Of a stretch of DNA of 64,000 nt, positions 8,378 through 17,057 are shown in pieces. Within the stretch, counting starts at the first letter, position 1; each line of letters starts with the position of its first letter. Under the pieces are notes generated by a model. The model saw only the letters and a program-made list of their open reading frames with translations, searched no databases and was not told the DNA's origin. Source of the stretch: an uncultured Prevotellaceae bacterium (GTDB taxonomy: Bacteria; Bacteroidota; Bacteroidia; Bacteroidales; Muribaculaceae). Both the position numbers and the translations under genes were made by a program. The stretch lies in the NCBI GenBank assembly GCA_900320245.1, contig ONRP01000007.1, forward strand, positions 1 through 64,000. Reading direction: 5' to 3'.

Positions 8378-11300
8378 ATGTATAAAATTGAAAATCATCC
8401 TATTCTTGACCTTCCAAAAGAAGAATATGTGGAATTTCAGTTTGAAGGGAGAACTGTTCGCGGCCAGAAAGGCAAAACCATAGCCGCCGCCCTTCATCAG
8501 GCAGGACTTATTGTACACAGCCACAGCACCACGGGACGCAACCGCAGCCTGGAGTGCGGCATCGGCAAGTGCGGTGCCTGCGAAATGCTCGTCGACGGAC
8601 AGGTGCGCCGCATCTGCATCACCAGCGTTGACGGCGTGAAAGAGGTGCGCGAGATCCCCAAGGACTACATGCCCGAGGGCAAGGCCCGTGCAGCCCAGGA
8701 AACCAAAATCTACAAGACCACAGTTGCCATCATCGGTGGCGGCCCTGCCGGACTGGCATGTCGTGAGCAACTCACGGCGTTGGGAATACCCAACATCGTG
8801 GTGGACAACAATGCCACCGAGGGTGGTCAGTTCAATATGCAGACCCACCAGTTCTTCTTCTTCGAGAAGGAGCAGAAGTTCGGTGGCATGCGCGGCTTTG
8901 ACATCGCCAAGACATTGGCTGGCGACAACCACGACGGCATCCTGTTGAACAACACCGTGTGGGACCTGCTCGAAGGACGTCGCATCGCCCTGAAGAATAT
9001 CGTCACCCAGGAGGTGAGTTACATCGATGCCGACCACCTGGTGGTGGCCACTGGTGCCGTGCCGTTCATGCCCGTATTCGAGAACGATGACGTGCCGGGC
9101 GTTTACACCGCTGCGGTGTTCCAGAAGATGATGAACCAGGAGCACACCCTGTTGGGTAAGCGCGTGCTCACCGTGGGTGCCGGCAACATCGGCTACCTGA
9201 CCAGTTACCAGGCCATGCAGGCCGGCGCTACCATCAAGGCCATCATCGAGGGTATGGACCACGAGGGCGGCTTCCCCGTTCAGGCCAACCGCGTGCGCCG
9301 CTTGGGCATTCCCATCATGACGTCGCATGTGCTCATCCGCGCCATCCCCAACGAGGACTACACCGGTGTCACGGGTGCCGTGATTGCCGAGTGCAAGAAT
9401 TTCCAGCCCATCCCCGGCACCGAGCGCGTGATTGACGACATCGACATCATCAACATCTGCACCGGTCTGATTCCCGATAACCAACTGCTCGTGAAGGGCC
9501 GTTCGGTATTTGGCCGCAACGTCTATGGCGCCGGCGACGCTGTTCGCATCGGCGAGGGCACCAGTGCGGTGTTGCGTGGCAAGCAGGTGGCCTATGAGGT
9601 GGCTCAGGAGTTGGGCCTCCGTTTCCCCTATGAGGATTATCTGGAAGTTTCCCGCCAGTATATCGACTCGCAGCAGCGCCCCGTGCGTCTGCTCGAGCAG
9701 CCCCGCGTCCCTGATGAGGAGCGCATGGCTCTGAAGCCCTATGTGCAGATCAACTGCCTGTACGGCTTCGCTTGCAACCCTTGTACCTTTGCCTGCCCGC
9801 AGGGTGCCATTACCAAGCCGACCACCTCGTCGGTGCCTATGGTCGACTACGACAAGTGCATCGGCTGTATGCAGTGCGTGAACCACTGTCCCGGTCTGGC
9901 CATCTTCGGCTACGACAAGCGCAAGAACATCGTGTTCCTGCCCGTGGAATATGCCGTGGAAGAGGGCAAAGAGGTGTTCCTGGTTGACGACAACGGCGCC
10001 AAGGTGGGCCAGGGTGTCATCGAGAAGGTGCTCAAGAAGGACAACAAGACCGATGTGGCACGTGTGCACGCTACCGAGGTCGACGACCTGAACCAGGTGA
10101 AGGGATTCATCCTCAAGGAGCGCTATCCCGAGCCCTTGAACCTGCGTCCGCTTACCGACCCCGAGGAAGGCAAGGCATTTGTCTGCCACTGCGAGGACGT
10201 GGACGTGAAGACCCTGCTGGCTGTCATCGGCGACCGCAAGTACATCTCGGTGGACGAACTCAAGCATACCACCCGCATGGGTATGGGTCCCTGCCGCGGC
10301 AAGCGCTGCGTGTCGCGCGCCAAGCAGATTCTGCGCGCCCACGGCATCGAGGTGACCGGCGACAGCACTCCGCGTGCTCCGCTGGCCAACCAGGTTACCC
10401 TGGGCGACGTTTACAACGGCGAAAGCAAGGAGACCTTCGTGTTTGAGCACGGCTCCGTCATCGAGAAAGCCGAGACCGAGATCCTCGTCGCTGGCGGTGG
10501 TATGACCGGTAGTGCGGCATTCCGCTACTTTGCCGAGGCCGGCAAGCGCGTCGTCCTGGTCAACTATGACCGCGGTTCGACGTGGCGTTGCATCGGTGGT
10601 GGACGTCCCGCCTTCTCCAACCCCGACATCAGCGACATCGCCATGCACAACCTGGAAATCTTCCGCGATGACCAGCAGCATTGCAACATCGACCTGAAGA
10701 TGACCCGCTACGTCAACCTTGTGCATGACGACGCCACCTACCGCTCACTCGACGCTTCACGTGCCTGGAGCGAAGCCTACATGATTGACCGCAAGGACTT
10801 CACTAAGGTCATCTCGCCCTATTGGAATCCCAACGACAACATCTACAGCCACGCCCTGATTTCGGAGAACTGCTGGCAGGCCACACCAGGACGCACCATC
10901 GACTATGTGCGAACCGTGGGCAAGCAGCATGGCGGCGAGGTGCTCGAGGACTGCGAGGTGCTGAGCGTTCAGCGCGCCGGTGACAAATACCGTGTGCTGG
11001 TGCGCCGCCACGATAAGCACTACGTGGAATACACCTGCGACCACTTCGTCAACGCTATGGGCTGGGGTTCGGAGAAGTTTACCGACATGCTCGGCATCGA
11101 CACCCAACTCTATCCCGTCAAGCACCAGGCATTCATCACGCGCCGTTTGCCCAACATGGGTGTGAACGGCGACTCGCTCGACATGATTATCGACCGCCGT
11201 CACTACAAGGGTTTCAACGCCGTTTACGGTCAGCAGTTCCTGCACACCGGACAGATTATCGGCTGCGCGTCACCCGATTGTGACCCCTATGAGGCACGCC

Positions 11301-11599
11301 AGAACCTGAAGTACAACAGCCAGGCCTTCCTCAAGATTGTGAGCGAGATGTTTGCCCAGTGGATTCCCAACCTGGCATCGGTCGGCTTCCATGCCGTTTG
11401 GGCCGGCTACTACATCGAGCCGCGCTACATCATCGATCCCGAGGTGGGTCTGTTGACCGGTCTGCGTGGACACGGCTTCATGCTCGGCCAGTATCTTGCC
11501 AAACTCTATGTGGACAAGTACCTGGGCAAGCCCGTTCCCGACTACATGAAGGACCTCGCCATCGGTGGCAAGGGCCTCAGCGAGAATGCCTTCCAGTAA
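8378..11599 (+). CDS. Multi-cofactor FAD-dependent oxidoreductase (HcnABC / sarcosine-oxidase-like fusion)
   Basis: The 1073-residue cytoplasmic protein joins five modules. Residues ~10-100 form a 2Fe-2S domain (Cys60, 65, 68, 80). ~115-440 is a pyridine-nucleotide/FAD oxidoreductase (AIIGGGPAGLACREQL). ~455-515 holds ferredoxin cysteines (CNPCTFACPQ and CIGCMQCVNHCPG). ~600-655 is a BFD-like 2Fe-2S domain (CHCEDVD then GPCRGKRCV). From ~690 to the end is a second, DAO-type FAD domain (EILVAGGGMTGSAAFRYFAE). The order corresponds to hydrogen cyanide synthase A, B and C or opine/sarcosine oxidase subunits fused into one chain. Such enzymes oxidise an amine or imino acid and pass electrons through the clusters. 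The substrate (for example proline, glycine or an opine) cannot be assigned. A strong terminator follows at 11629. Confidence 0.8.
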   Translation: MYKIENHPILDLPKEEYVEFQFEGRTVRGQKGKTIAAALHQAGLIVHSHSTTGRNRSLECGIGKCGACEMLVDGQVRRICITSVDGVKEVREIPKDYMPEGKARAAQETKIYKTTVAIIGGGPAGLACREQLTALGIPNIVVDNNATEGGQFNMQTHQFFFFEKEQKFGGMRGFDIAKTLAGDNHDGILLNNTVWDLLEGRRIALKNIVTQEVSYIDADHLVVATGAVPFMPVFENDDVPGVYTAAVFQKMMNQEHTLLGKRVLTVGAGNIGYLTSYQAMQAGATIKAIIEGMDHEGGFPVQANRVRRLGIPIMTSHVLIRAIPNEDYTGVTGAVIAECKNFQPIPGTERVIDDIDIINICTGLIPDNQLLVKGRSVFGRNVYGAGDAVRIGEGTSAVLRGKQVAYEVAQELGLRFPYEDYLEVSRQYIDSQQRPVRLLEQPRVPDEERMALKPYVQINCLYGFACNPCTFACPQGAITKPTTSSVPMVDYDKCIGCMQCVNHCPGLAIFGYDKRKNIVFLPVEYAVEEGKEVFLVDDNGAKVGQGVIEKVLKKDNKTDVARVHATEVDDLNQVKGFILKERYPEPLNLRPLTDPEEGKAFVCHCEDVDVKTLLAVIGDRKYISVDELKHTTRMGMGPCRGKRCVSRAKQILRAHGIEVTGDSTPRAPLANQVTLGDVYNGESKETFVFEHGSVIEKAETEILVAGGGMTGSAAFRYFAEAGKRVVLVNYDRGSTWRCIGGGRPAFSNPDISDIAMHNLEIFRDDQQHCNIDLKMTRYVNLVHDDATYRSLDASRAWSEAYMIDRKDFTKVISPYWNPNDNIYSHALISENCWQATPGRTIDYVRTVGKQHGGEVLEDCEVLSVQRAGDKYRVLVRRHDKHYVEYTCDHFVNAMGWGSEKFTDMLGIDTQLYPVKHQAFITRRLPNMGVNGDSLDMIIDRRHYKGFNAVYGQQFLHTGQIIGCASPDCDPYEARQNLKYNSQAFLKIVSEMFAQWIPNLASVGFHAVWAGYYIEPRYIIDPEVGLLTGLRGHGFMLGQYLAKLYVDKYLGKPVPDYMKDLAIGGKGLSENAFQ

Positions 11600-11628
11600 T
11601 TGGACATTCCCTGAATAACGAAATGCAC

Positions 11629-11672
11629 CGCCCCCCGAAAAGCCCTAAGAGGCACTTTCGGGGGGCGCTGTT
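11629..11672 (+). terminator. Strong GC-rich terminator after the flavoprotein gene
   Basis: CGCCCCCCGAAA (11629-11640) pairs perfectly with TTTCGGGGGGCG (11656-11667). The T tract after it is weak (CTGTTTAT). Confidence 0.65.
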
Positions 11673-11855
11673 TATGGCCACCACATCCCGAGGGGGCGGC
11701 TGGGATTGCCGCTGGGCCGACTGTAGCATTATGGTACAGTCGTCGCCCGTGGCCGGGGCCTTCCCCCGATTGCGACGTGACACGCGGGCAGTGCCATCAT
11801 GTCCCTTGACTGGACGATGGGGCATGTTTGATTTGGAATTGTCGGGATTCTATAT

Positions 11856-11863
11856 TATCTTTG
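11856..11863 (+). promoter_or_regulatory. -7 promoter box for the patatin gene
   Basis: TATCTTTG, 26 bases upstream of the ATG at 11890. Confidence 0.6.
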
Positions 11864-11889
11864 TGCAATAACAAAATACCGATGCTGAC

Positions 11890-13494
11890 ATGGAAGAACT
11901 GAATATTGGCATGACATTCTCGGGCGGTGGTTACCGGGCCGCTACCTTTGATTTGGGTACCTTGTCGTTGATGAACTCGATTAGGCTTGATGACGGTCGC
12001 ACCTTGTTGGACTATGTGTCGGTCCTTACGTCGGTGTCGGGCGGCACCATCACGGCCATGAAGTATATGCTTGCCCGTGCCCGTGGCCAGGCTGTCGATG
12101 AGATGGTGAAGGAAGTGTTCACCTTTCTGTGCACCGAGGACCTGGTGACTGATGCGTTGCAGCAGATGAGCGCCGAGAAGGCTAACCGCTCGGCATCAGC
12201 CATCAAGATGATGGCCGGCATCTATGACTCGCGACTGTTCGGCGGTGCCGAGATAGGCGAGATCATCGAACACTTCGACCGTATCCCCGTCAAGGACTAC
12301 ACAGCGCTGGCCACCGATTTTGACAACTCGTTGCCCTTCCGTTTCCGCTTGACCGAGGGCGTGATGACCGACGGTGCCCGGATGAGTTATGGCGTGTTCG
12401 GCAACCAGAAGCACAGTATCTCCCGCAGTCTGGTGGGCCACATCACCCCCGGCGAGGCGCTGGCCTGCTCATCATGTTTCCCGAGCGGATTTGAGCCGAT
12501 GATGTTCCCCGATGACTTCAAGGTGTCGCAGCGGGACGATTTTGTCGCCGATGACAACAAGCGTTTTGGTCTGATGGACGGCGGCATTGTCGACAACCAG
12601 GGCATCGAGCCGCTGCTGCTGGCCGAGAAGCGCCGGCGCAAGTACCGTGCCGACAAGACACGTACCGATAAAGCCTTGGACCTCGTGCTCATCAGCGATG
12701 TGGCCAGCCCCTATATGGAGGGCTACACCCCTTGTGAGCAGAAGATATCCGACGGGGTGGGCAAGTTGACGTTGGGCCGCTTGCGCAACTACGGCCTGAT
12801 TGCCGAGGCCGTATCGGCGGCGCTCTTTGCCGTCGCCCTGTTGTTGGGCAGCAACTTCTGGACAGGCGTGATGTCGGTGATACTGGCACTCGTCACGGCG
12901 GCCAACGTTGTCGGAATGGTGTTCAAGCGCAAGATGTTCGAGGCCATCCGCAAGACCTTTGTGGGCGACAGAGCCTCGTTCATCAGCCACTTGAAGTTCG
13001 CCTCGTTGGAGTCGCTGCTGATGAACCGTGCCAAGTCGATTCTGATGATGAGCAGCGAGGTGTTCCTCAAGCGTCTGCGCCAGATGAGTTATGAGAACAT
13101 CTACGAGGACGAGCAATGGCATAACCGCGTCATCACCAGCACCGTCTATGAGTTGAGGCCTGGTGAGCGCTGGCAAAGCCGTTCCAACAACGGGACGCTG
13201 CCCGAAGGGCTGGCTCCCAGCGCGGCGATCCAGCAAATCAGCGCCCGTGCCGCCAACATGGGCACCACCTTGTGGTTTACCGAGGAGGATAAGGCCTCTG
13301 GAGTGCCGCAAGACCTGCTTGCCGCCGGGCAGTTTACCGCTTGCTACAATCTGCTGCAGTATATCGACGACCTTGAGCAAGACCCCACCAATCTCACCGA
13401 CGGACATCGGCTCATCATGTCCTGCAAACCCCAACTGCTGGCCGCCTGGCACCGCTTCCAGGAAGACCCCCACTGCATGGTGCCGGAGTTGTAA
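11890..13494 (+). CDS. Membrane-anchored patatin-like phospholipase
   Basis: The 534-residue protein starts with a patatin fold: SGGGYRAATF (residues 11-20) is the glycine-rich oxyanion loop, SVSGG carries the likely nucleophile Ser50, and MDGGIVDNQG carries the catalytic Asp230. The usual GxSxG motif is changed to SVSGG, so the first Gly is lost, while the Ser-Asp dyad is kept. Two hydrophobic segments at about 305-345 would anchor the protein in the membrane. A further ~190 residues of unknown fold follow, including an EDEQWHNRVITSTVYEL segment. Patatins are acyl hydrolases acting on membrane lipids. The gene has its own promoter and no obvious partner; 197 bases separate it from argR. Confidence 0.82.
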   Translation: MEELNIGMTFSGGGYRAATFDLGTLSLMNSIRLDDGRTLLDYVSVLTSVSGGTITAMKYMLARARGQAVDEMVKEVFTFLCTEDLVTDALQQMSAEKANRSASAIKMMAGIYDSRLFGGAEIGEIIEHFDRIPVKDYTALATDFDNSLPFRFRLTEGVMTDGARMSYGVFGNQKHSISRSLVGHITPGEALACSSCFPSGFEPMMFPDDFKVSQRDDFVADDNKRFGLMDGGIVDNQGIEPLLLAEKRRRKYRADKTRTDKALDLVLISDVASPYMEGYTPCEQKISDGVGKLTLGRLRNYGLIAEAVSAALFAVALLLGSNFWTGVMSVILALVTAANVVGMVFKRKMFEAIRKTFVGDRASFISHLKFASLESLLMNRAKSILMMSSEVFLKRLRQMSYENIYEDEQWHNRVITSTVYELRPGERWQSRSNNGTLPEGLAPSAAIQQISARAANMGTTLWFTEEDKASGVPQDLLAAGQFTACYNLLQYIDDLEQDPTNLTDGHRLIMSCKPQLLAAWHRFQEDPHCMVPEL

Positions 13495-13649
13495 CGGCAT
13501 CCATTTTACCCCATCATCCCACTGAAAATGTATAAATAATGAGGCATTATTATTACGGTAATTGATAATTCATTCAATTTATTGAGAAATAAATCGTTTT
13601 TGGTCGAAAAAAATCAATAAATATGTTGTAGTATTTGCAAAAATGTCAT

Positions 13650-13657
13650 TACCTTTG
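13650..13657 (+). promoter_or_regulatory. -7 promoter box for argR-argC
   Basis: TACCTTTG, 34 bases upstream of the ATG at 13692. The AT-rich sequence just upstream (around 13563-13580) has a weak ARG-box-like palindrome that could allow autoregulation. Confidence 0.55.
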
Positions 13658-13691
13658 CATGCGTAACCAATGATTTTAGTATATATGTGAG

Positions 13692-14258
13692 ATGGAAACA
13701 ACAACGAAAAAACCTAGAAAAAAGAAAGTACTCGTGAAAAGAAAACGTGACCGTTTACAGTTGATCACTGATTTGATCAGGACGAATTGCATTGGCAGCC
13801 AGAGCGAACTGGCCGAGATGTTGCGTGAGCACAATATCAATGTGACTCAGGCCACATTGTCGCGCGACCTGAAGGCTCTGAAGATCTCCAAGGTGGCTAC
13901 CGACCGCAATACGTACATGTACATCATTCCCGACAGCAACCAGTTGCAGGACCGCTTGTTGAGTATGCGCCAGACGGATACCCATGCGGCCAAGCAGGTG
14001 GGTCTGGTGTCGGTGACCTACTCGGGCAATCTTGCCGTCATCAAGACGCGCAACGGTTATGCTCCGGGTCTGGCCTATGACATTGACATGAGCCGCCCGC
14101 CCGAGGTGCTGGGAACCATTGCCGGCGCCGACACGGTGGTAGCGATTCTCGCCGAGGGCGTGACCCGCGAGCAGGCTCAGGCTGTGTTTGAGCAGTTTAT
14201 GCCCAAAAACTCGCTTCATGTCATGAGCCAGCCCCAAACTCCTGCGGCAGATGATTGA
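13692..14258 (+). CDS. argR: Arginine repressor ArgR with altered effector site
   Basis: This 188-residue homologue of ArgR, the hexameric arginine-dependent regulator of arginine genes, has an unusual basic N-terminal extension of ~20 residues (TTKKPRKKKVLVKRKRDR). The winged-helix DNA-binding domain follows (SQSELAEMLREHNINVTQATLSRDLKALKI), then the C-terminal ligand-binding/oligomer domain (VIKTRNGYAPGLAYDID). The arginine-binding signature, GTIAGDDT in well-studied ArgR proteins, reads GTIAGADT here (141-148). The first of the two Asp residues that contact arginine (Asp128 in E. coli) is therefore Ala146. The gene overlaps the next gene, an ArgC homologue, by 8 bases. Corepressor response may be weakened or changed. 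Confidence 0.88.
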   Translation: METTTKKPRKKKVLVKRKRDRLQLITDLIRTNCIGSQSELAEMLREHNINVTQATLSRDLKALKISKVATDRNTYMYIIPDSNQLQDRLLSMRQTDTHAAKQVGLVSVTYSGNLAVIKTRNGYAPGLAYDIDMSRPPEVLGTIAGADTVVAILAEGVTREQAQAVFEQFMPKNSLHVMSQPQTPAADD

Positions 14259-15213
14259 CGTAGGTGTATGCGACTGTGACCATCCACGCGGGGCGGAGTT
14301 GGTGAGGATACTCATCAACCACCCTGATGTGGAATTGAAATGGGTGACCGGCAGCAACGCTGGCCAGCCCATTGCTCGTGTCGTGAGCGGTATCGTTGGC
14401 GAGTGTGACCTCACGCTCAGCAGCGAGGGACCGCTCGACGAGGTCGATGTGGTGTTCCTGTGCCAGGGTCGCCAGCATGTGGACGCTTGCCTGCAGGCGC
14501 TGGCTTTGCCCCCGACGACCCGTGTCATCGACCTGAGCGGCAGCCACAATCTGGATACTTGGAGTGGTGGTGACTGGACCTATGGCCTGGGCGAGATGCA
14601 ACGTCGTGTGCTCGTGCATGACGCACACCATGTGGCCGTGCCCGGCAATGCTGCCGCTGTGGCCCTGCTGGCGTTGATGCCGATGGCCCGCAACCTGCTG
14701 GTCAACAGCCCGGTGAAACTCGAGGTGGATATGGGGGCAGCGGCTTTTGGCGATGGCCAGGTGCTGAGTACCGACCCCGACGGCATACCGCTCGAGCGGT
14801 GGACCGAGGAGCAGCGGCAAGAAGTGGCCCTGGTGCTGCAGCAGTGCCAGTCGAGTTTCAACCAACCAGTCGAAATGTCGATCACGCCCGTGGACGGGCG
14901 CCGCTGGCTTGCTGTGACGGCCCAGGTGCGCTGTGGCATGGACGGCGACAGCGTCAGGCAACTCTATGAGGAATACTACGATGACCACAATTTTGTCTTC
15001 ATGGTCGACCGTCGCCCCGTTGCCGCCGATGTGGAGAATACCAACAAGTGCCTCATCTACCTTGACAAGGACGACCAGACGGGAATGCTCACCGTGCACG
15101 CCATGATGGACCTGCTGCTCAAGGGCAGCGCCGGCACCGCTGTGCACATGATGAACCTGCTGTTCGGACTTCATGAACGTGCAGGCCTGGCACTGAAGGG
15201 CAGCGGCTGTTAG
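14251..15213 (+). CDS. argC: ArgC-like protein (N-acyl-gamma-glutamyl-phosphate reductase homologue) lacking catalytic residues
   Basis: The 320-residue protein aligns along its whole length with Bacteroidota ArgC, the NADPH-dependent reductase of arginine synthesis. Shared landmarks are GAELVRILINHPDVEL, NTNKCLIYLDKD and LLLKGSAGTAVHMMNLLFGL. Key sites are changed. The catalytic Cys motif PGCFAT/PGCYPT reads PGNAAA (131-136; Asn133). The second catalytic residue, His in HQHVPEI, aligns with EEQRQEV. The NADP-binding GASGYTG loop reads DCDHPRG (8-14). The frame is intact and ends normally, so this is a retained full-length protein, probably without reductase activity. It is translationally coupled to argR through an 8-base overlap, suggesting a sensing or partner role. 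Confidence 0.8.
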   Translation: MIDVGVCDCDHPRGAELVRILINHPDVELKWVTGSNAGQPIARVVSGIVGECDLTLSSEGPLDEVDVVFLCQGRQHVDACLQALALPPTTRVIDLSGSHNLDTWSGGDWTYGLGEMQRRVLVHDAHHVAVPGNAAAVALLALMPMARNLLVNSPVKLEVDMGAAAFGDGQVLSTDPDGIPLERWTEEQRQEVALVLQQCQSSFNQPVEMSITPVDGRRWLAVTAQVRCGMDGDSVRQLYEEYYDDHNFVFMVDRRPVAADVENTNKCLIYLDKDDQTGMLTVHAMMDLLLKGSAGTAVHMMNLLFGLHERAGLALKGSGC

Positions 15214-15274
15214 CAATCAAGATACATACATTATTATATATAACATACAACAAACAAAAATACCATTAATCATT

Positions 15275-15649
15275 ATGTCAGTCAACAAAGTCATTCTGCT
15301 GGGCCGTGTGGGCCGAGACCCGGATGTGCGTTATATCGCGCAGAATCAGCCTGTTGCTTCTTTTACTCTGGCCACTACCGACCGCGCTTATACCAATGCT
15401 AACGGCGTACAGGTTCCCGAACGCACCGAGTGGCACAATATCGTGATGTGGGGCAAAAATGCCGAGGTGGCCGAGCGCTACATCCGCAAGGGGACTCAGA
15501 TTTATCTCGAGGGACGCCTGCGCACGCGCGCTTGGGAGGACCGCAACCAGGTGAAGCGTTTCACTACCGAAATCTATGTAGACACGTTTGAACTGCTTGC
15601 ACGCCCCCGCGAGGATGCCTCGGGGCAGCAGCCTGCCGCCAACGGTTGA
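15275..15649 (+). CDS. ssb: Short single-stranded DNA-binding protein
   Basis: The 124-residue SSB consists of one OB-fold: MSVNKVILLGRVGRDPDVR at the start, then EWHNIVMWGKNAEVAERYIRKG and YLEGRLRTRAWED. SSB coats single-stranded DNA during replication and repair. This copy ends DASGQQPAANG and lacks both the long glycine-rich linker and the acidic DDDIPF-like tip that recruits partner proteins. It may therefore be an accessory paralogue (for repair, uptake or plasmid functions), with the main ssb elsewhere. It starts 61 bases after the ArgC-like gene and may share its transcript; a terminator follows at 15721. Confidence 0.92.
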   Translation: MSVNKVILLGRVGRDPDVRYIAQNQPVASFTLATTDRAYTNANGVQVPERTEWHNIVMWGKNAEVAERYIRKGTQIYLEGRLRTRAWEDRNQVKRFTTEIYVDTFELLARPREDASGQQPAANG

Positions 15650-15720
15650 CAAGCATCGTCGCTCCTTCACGCCTGCAGGCGCAGCGCGAGAGGGGTGCAT
15701 GACCATTAGTTACAAAAGCG

Positions 15721-15768
15721 CGGGACCACAGCACAATATCGGTGCTGCGGTCCCGTGGTTGCTTTTTG
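15721..15768. terminator. Terminator between convergent ssb and manC genes
   Basis: CGGGACCACAGCAC (15721-15734) pairs with GTGCTGCGGTCCCG (15742-15755) with one mismatch, followed by a GCTTTTTGC tract. It lies between convergent genes. Confidence 0.7.
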
Positions 15769-15792
15769 CACAGGCGTTGTGCCCGGCGCCGG

Positions 15793-16872
15793 TTACAGGT
15801 ACTTGTCGCCGTATAGGGTCTTCACCTCGTTGACATACTGCTTGATGCGCTGCTCCTCCTCGAGGGGCACGATGAGCAGGGCGTCGTCCACATCGGCAAC
15901 GATGTATCCTTCCAAGCCAGAAGTGACAACGAGTTTGTCGCCCTTGATGGCGATGATGTTGCCCTTGCTGTTGAACATCAGCGCTTTGCAGTTCTGGGTG
16001 ACGTTGCCCTCGCTGTTCTTGGGCGAGTGGTCATAGAGCGAGCGCCATGTGCCCAGGTCGTTCCAGCCGAAGTCGACGGTCTCGACAAAGACATTGGGTG
16101 CCTTTTCCATCACGGCAAAGTCGATGCTGATGCTGGGGCAGGCCTCAAAGTTGTTGTTGATGAATTCGGTTTCGCCCGGCGTGCCGAACTGCTCCTTGCC
16201 CATCTCGAAGATGGCATTGACCTCGGCAGCGTGGTCGTTGAGTGCCTTGATGATGGCGTCGGCGCTCCAGAAGAACATTCCGGAGTTCCAGAAGAACTCG
16301 CCTGACTTGAGGAAAACGCGGGCCAACTCCTCGTTGGGCTTCTCGGTGAACGTCTTGACAGCCATGAAGTTGTCCTCGACTTGCTCGCCCACCTGGATGT
16401 ATCCGTAGCCGGTCTCGGGACGGCTGGGCTTGATGCCCATGGTGACCAGTGCGTCATGCTGCTCGATGAACTCGTAGGCCTTGATGACGCTCTGCCTGAA
16501 CTTGTCGACGTTGATGATGAGGTGGTCGCTCGGGGCTACCATCATCTTGGCATCGGGGTTGATGGCCTTGATGTGGTGCGCGGCCCATGCGATGCACGGT
16601 GCCGTGTTGCGCCTGGCCGGTTCGAGCAGTATCTGGCTGTCCTGGATTTCGGGCAGTTGCTCCTTGATGAGTTGTCCGTAACTCTCATTGGTAATCAGCA
16701 GTATGTTCTCGACTGGGACGATTCCCTGGATGCGGTCAAACGCCATCTGCAGCAGGCTGCGTCCCGTACCGAAGAAATCAAGAAACTGCTTGGGCTTTGC
16801 GGCTTTGCTGAAGGGCCAGAATCGGCTGCCTACGCCTCCGCACATGATCACGCAGTATCTATTGTTGTTCAT
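15793..16872 (-). CDS. manC: Mannose-1-phosphate guanylyltransferase
   Basis: The 359-residue enzyme makes GDP-mannose from GTP and mannose-1-phosphate for surface glycans. The nucleotidyltransferase signature is at the start (MCGGVGSRFWPFSKAAKPKQFLD) and MVAPSDHLI holds the metal-binding Asp. EPARRNTAPCIAWAA and TEKPNEELA are also typical. The length fits the monofunctional form; there is no fused phosphomannose isomerase domain. The gene is alone in its unit, with a TAACTTTG box at 16921-16928 and a leader of about 40 bases. GDP-mannose could feed the surface-glycan functions suggested by the PorZ/MBOAT region. Confidence 0.93.
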   Translation of the reverse strand: MNNNRYCVIMCGGVGSRFWPFSKAAKPKQFLDFFGTGRSLLQMAFDRIQGIVPVENILLITNESYGQLIKEQLPEIQDSQILLEPARRNTAPCIAWAAHHIKAINPDAKMMVAPSDHLIINVDKFRQSVIKAYEFIEQHDALVTMGIKPSRPETGYGYIQVGEQVEDNFMAVKTFTEKPNEELARVFLKSGEFFWNSGMFFWSADAIIKALNDHAAEVNAIFEMGKEQFGTPGETEFINNNFEACPSISIDFAVMEKAPNVFVETVDFGWNDLGTWRSLYDHSPKNSEGNVTQNCKALMFNSKGNIIAIKGDKLVVTSGLEGYIVADVDDALLIVPLEEEQRIKQYVNEVKTLYGDKYL

Positions 16873-16920
16873 AATGATGTTCTGTTGTTTAGATTGATTG
16901 ACTGGATAATGTATCGGCTA

Positions 16921-16928
16921 CAAAGTTA
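16921..16928 (-). promoter_or_regulatory. -7 promoter box for manC
   Basis: TAACTTTG on the minus strand, 48 bases upstream of the ATG at 16872. Confidence 0.55.
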
Positions 16929-17057
16929 ATGAAAAAATCCGATAGGTCATAGGTCGTCGGGCATTATTCTCATGGATATTAGTCGCATGAAGGTGGCAAG
17001 GCCCTTTCACAGCGGTATTGAGCGGCGATGTGCCGTGAACTGCCGTGGCGGTTGTGT

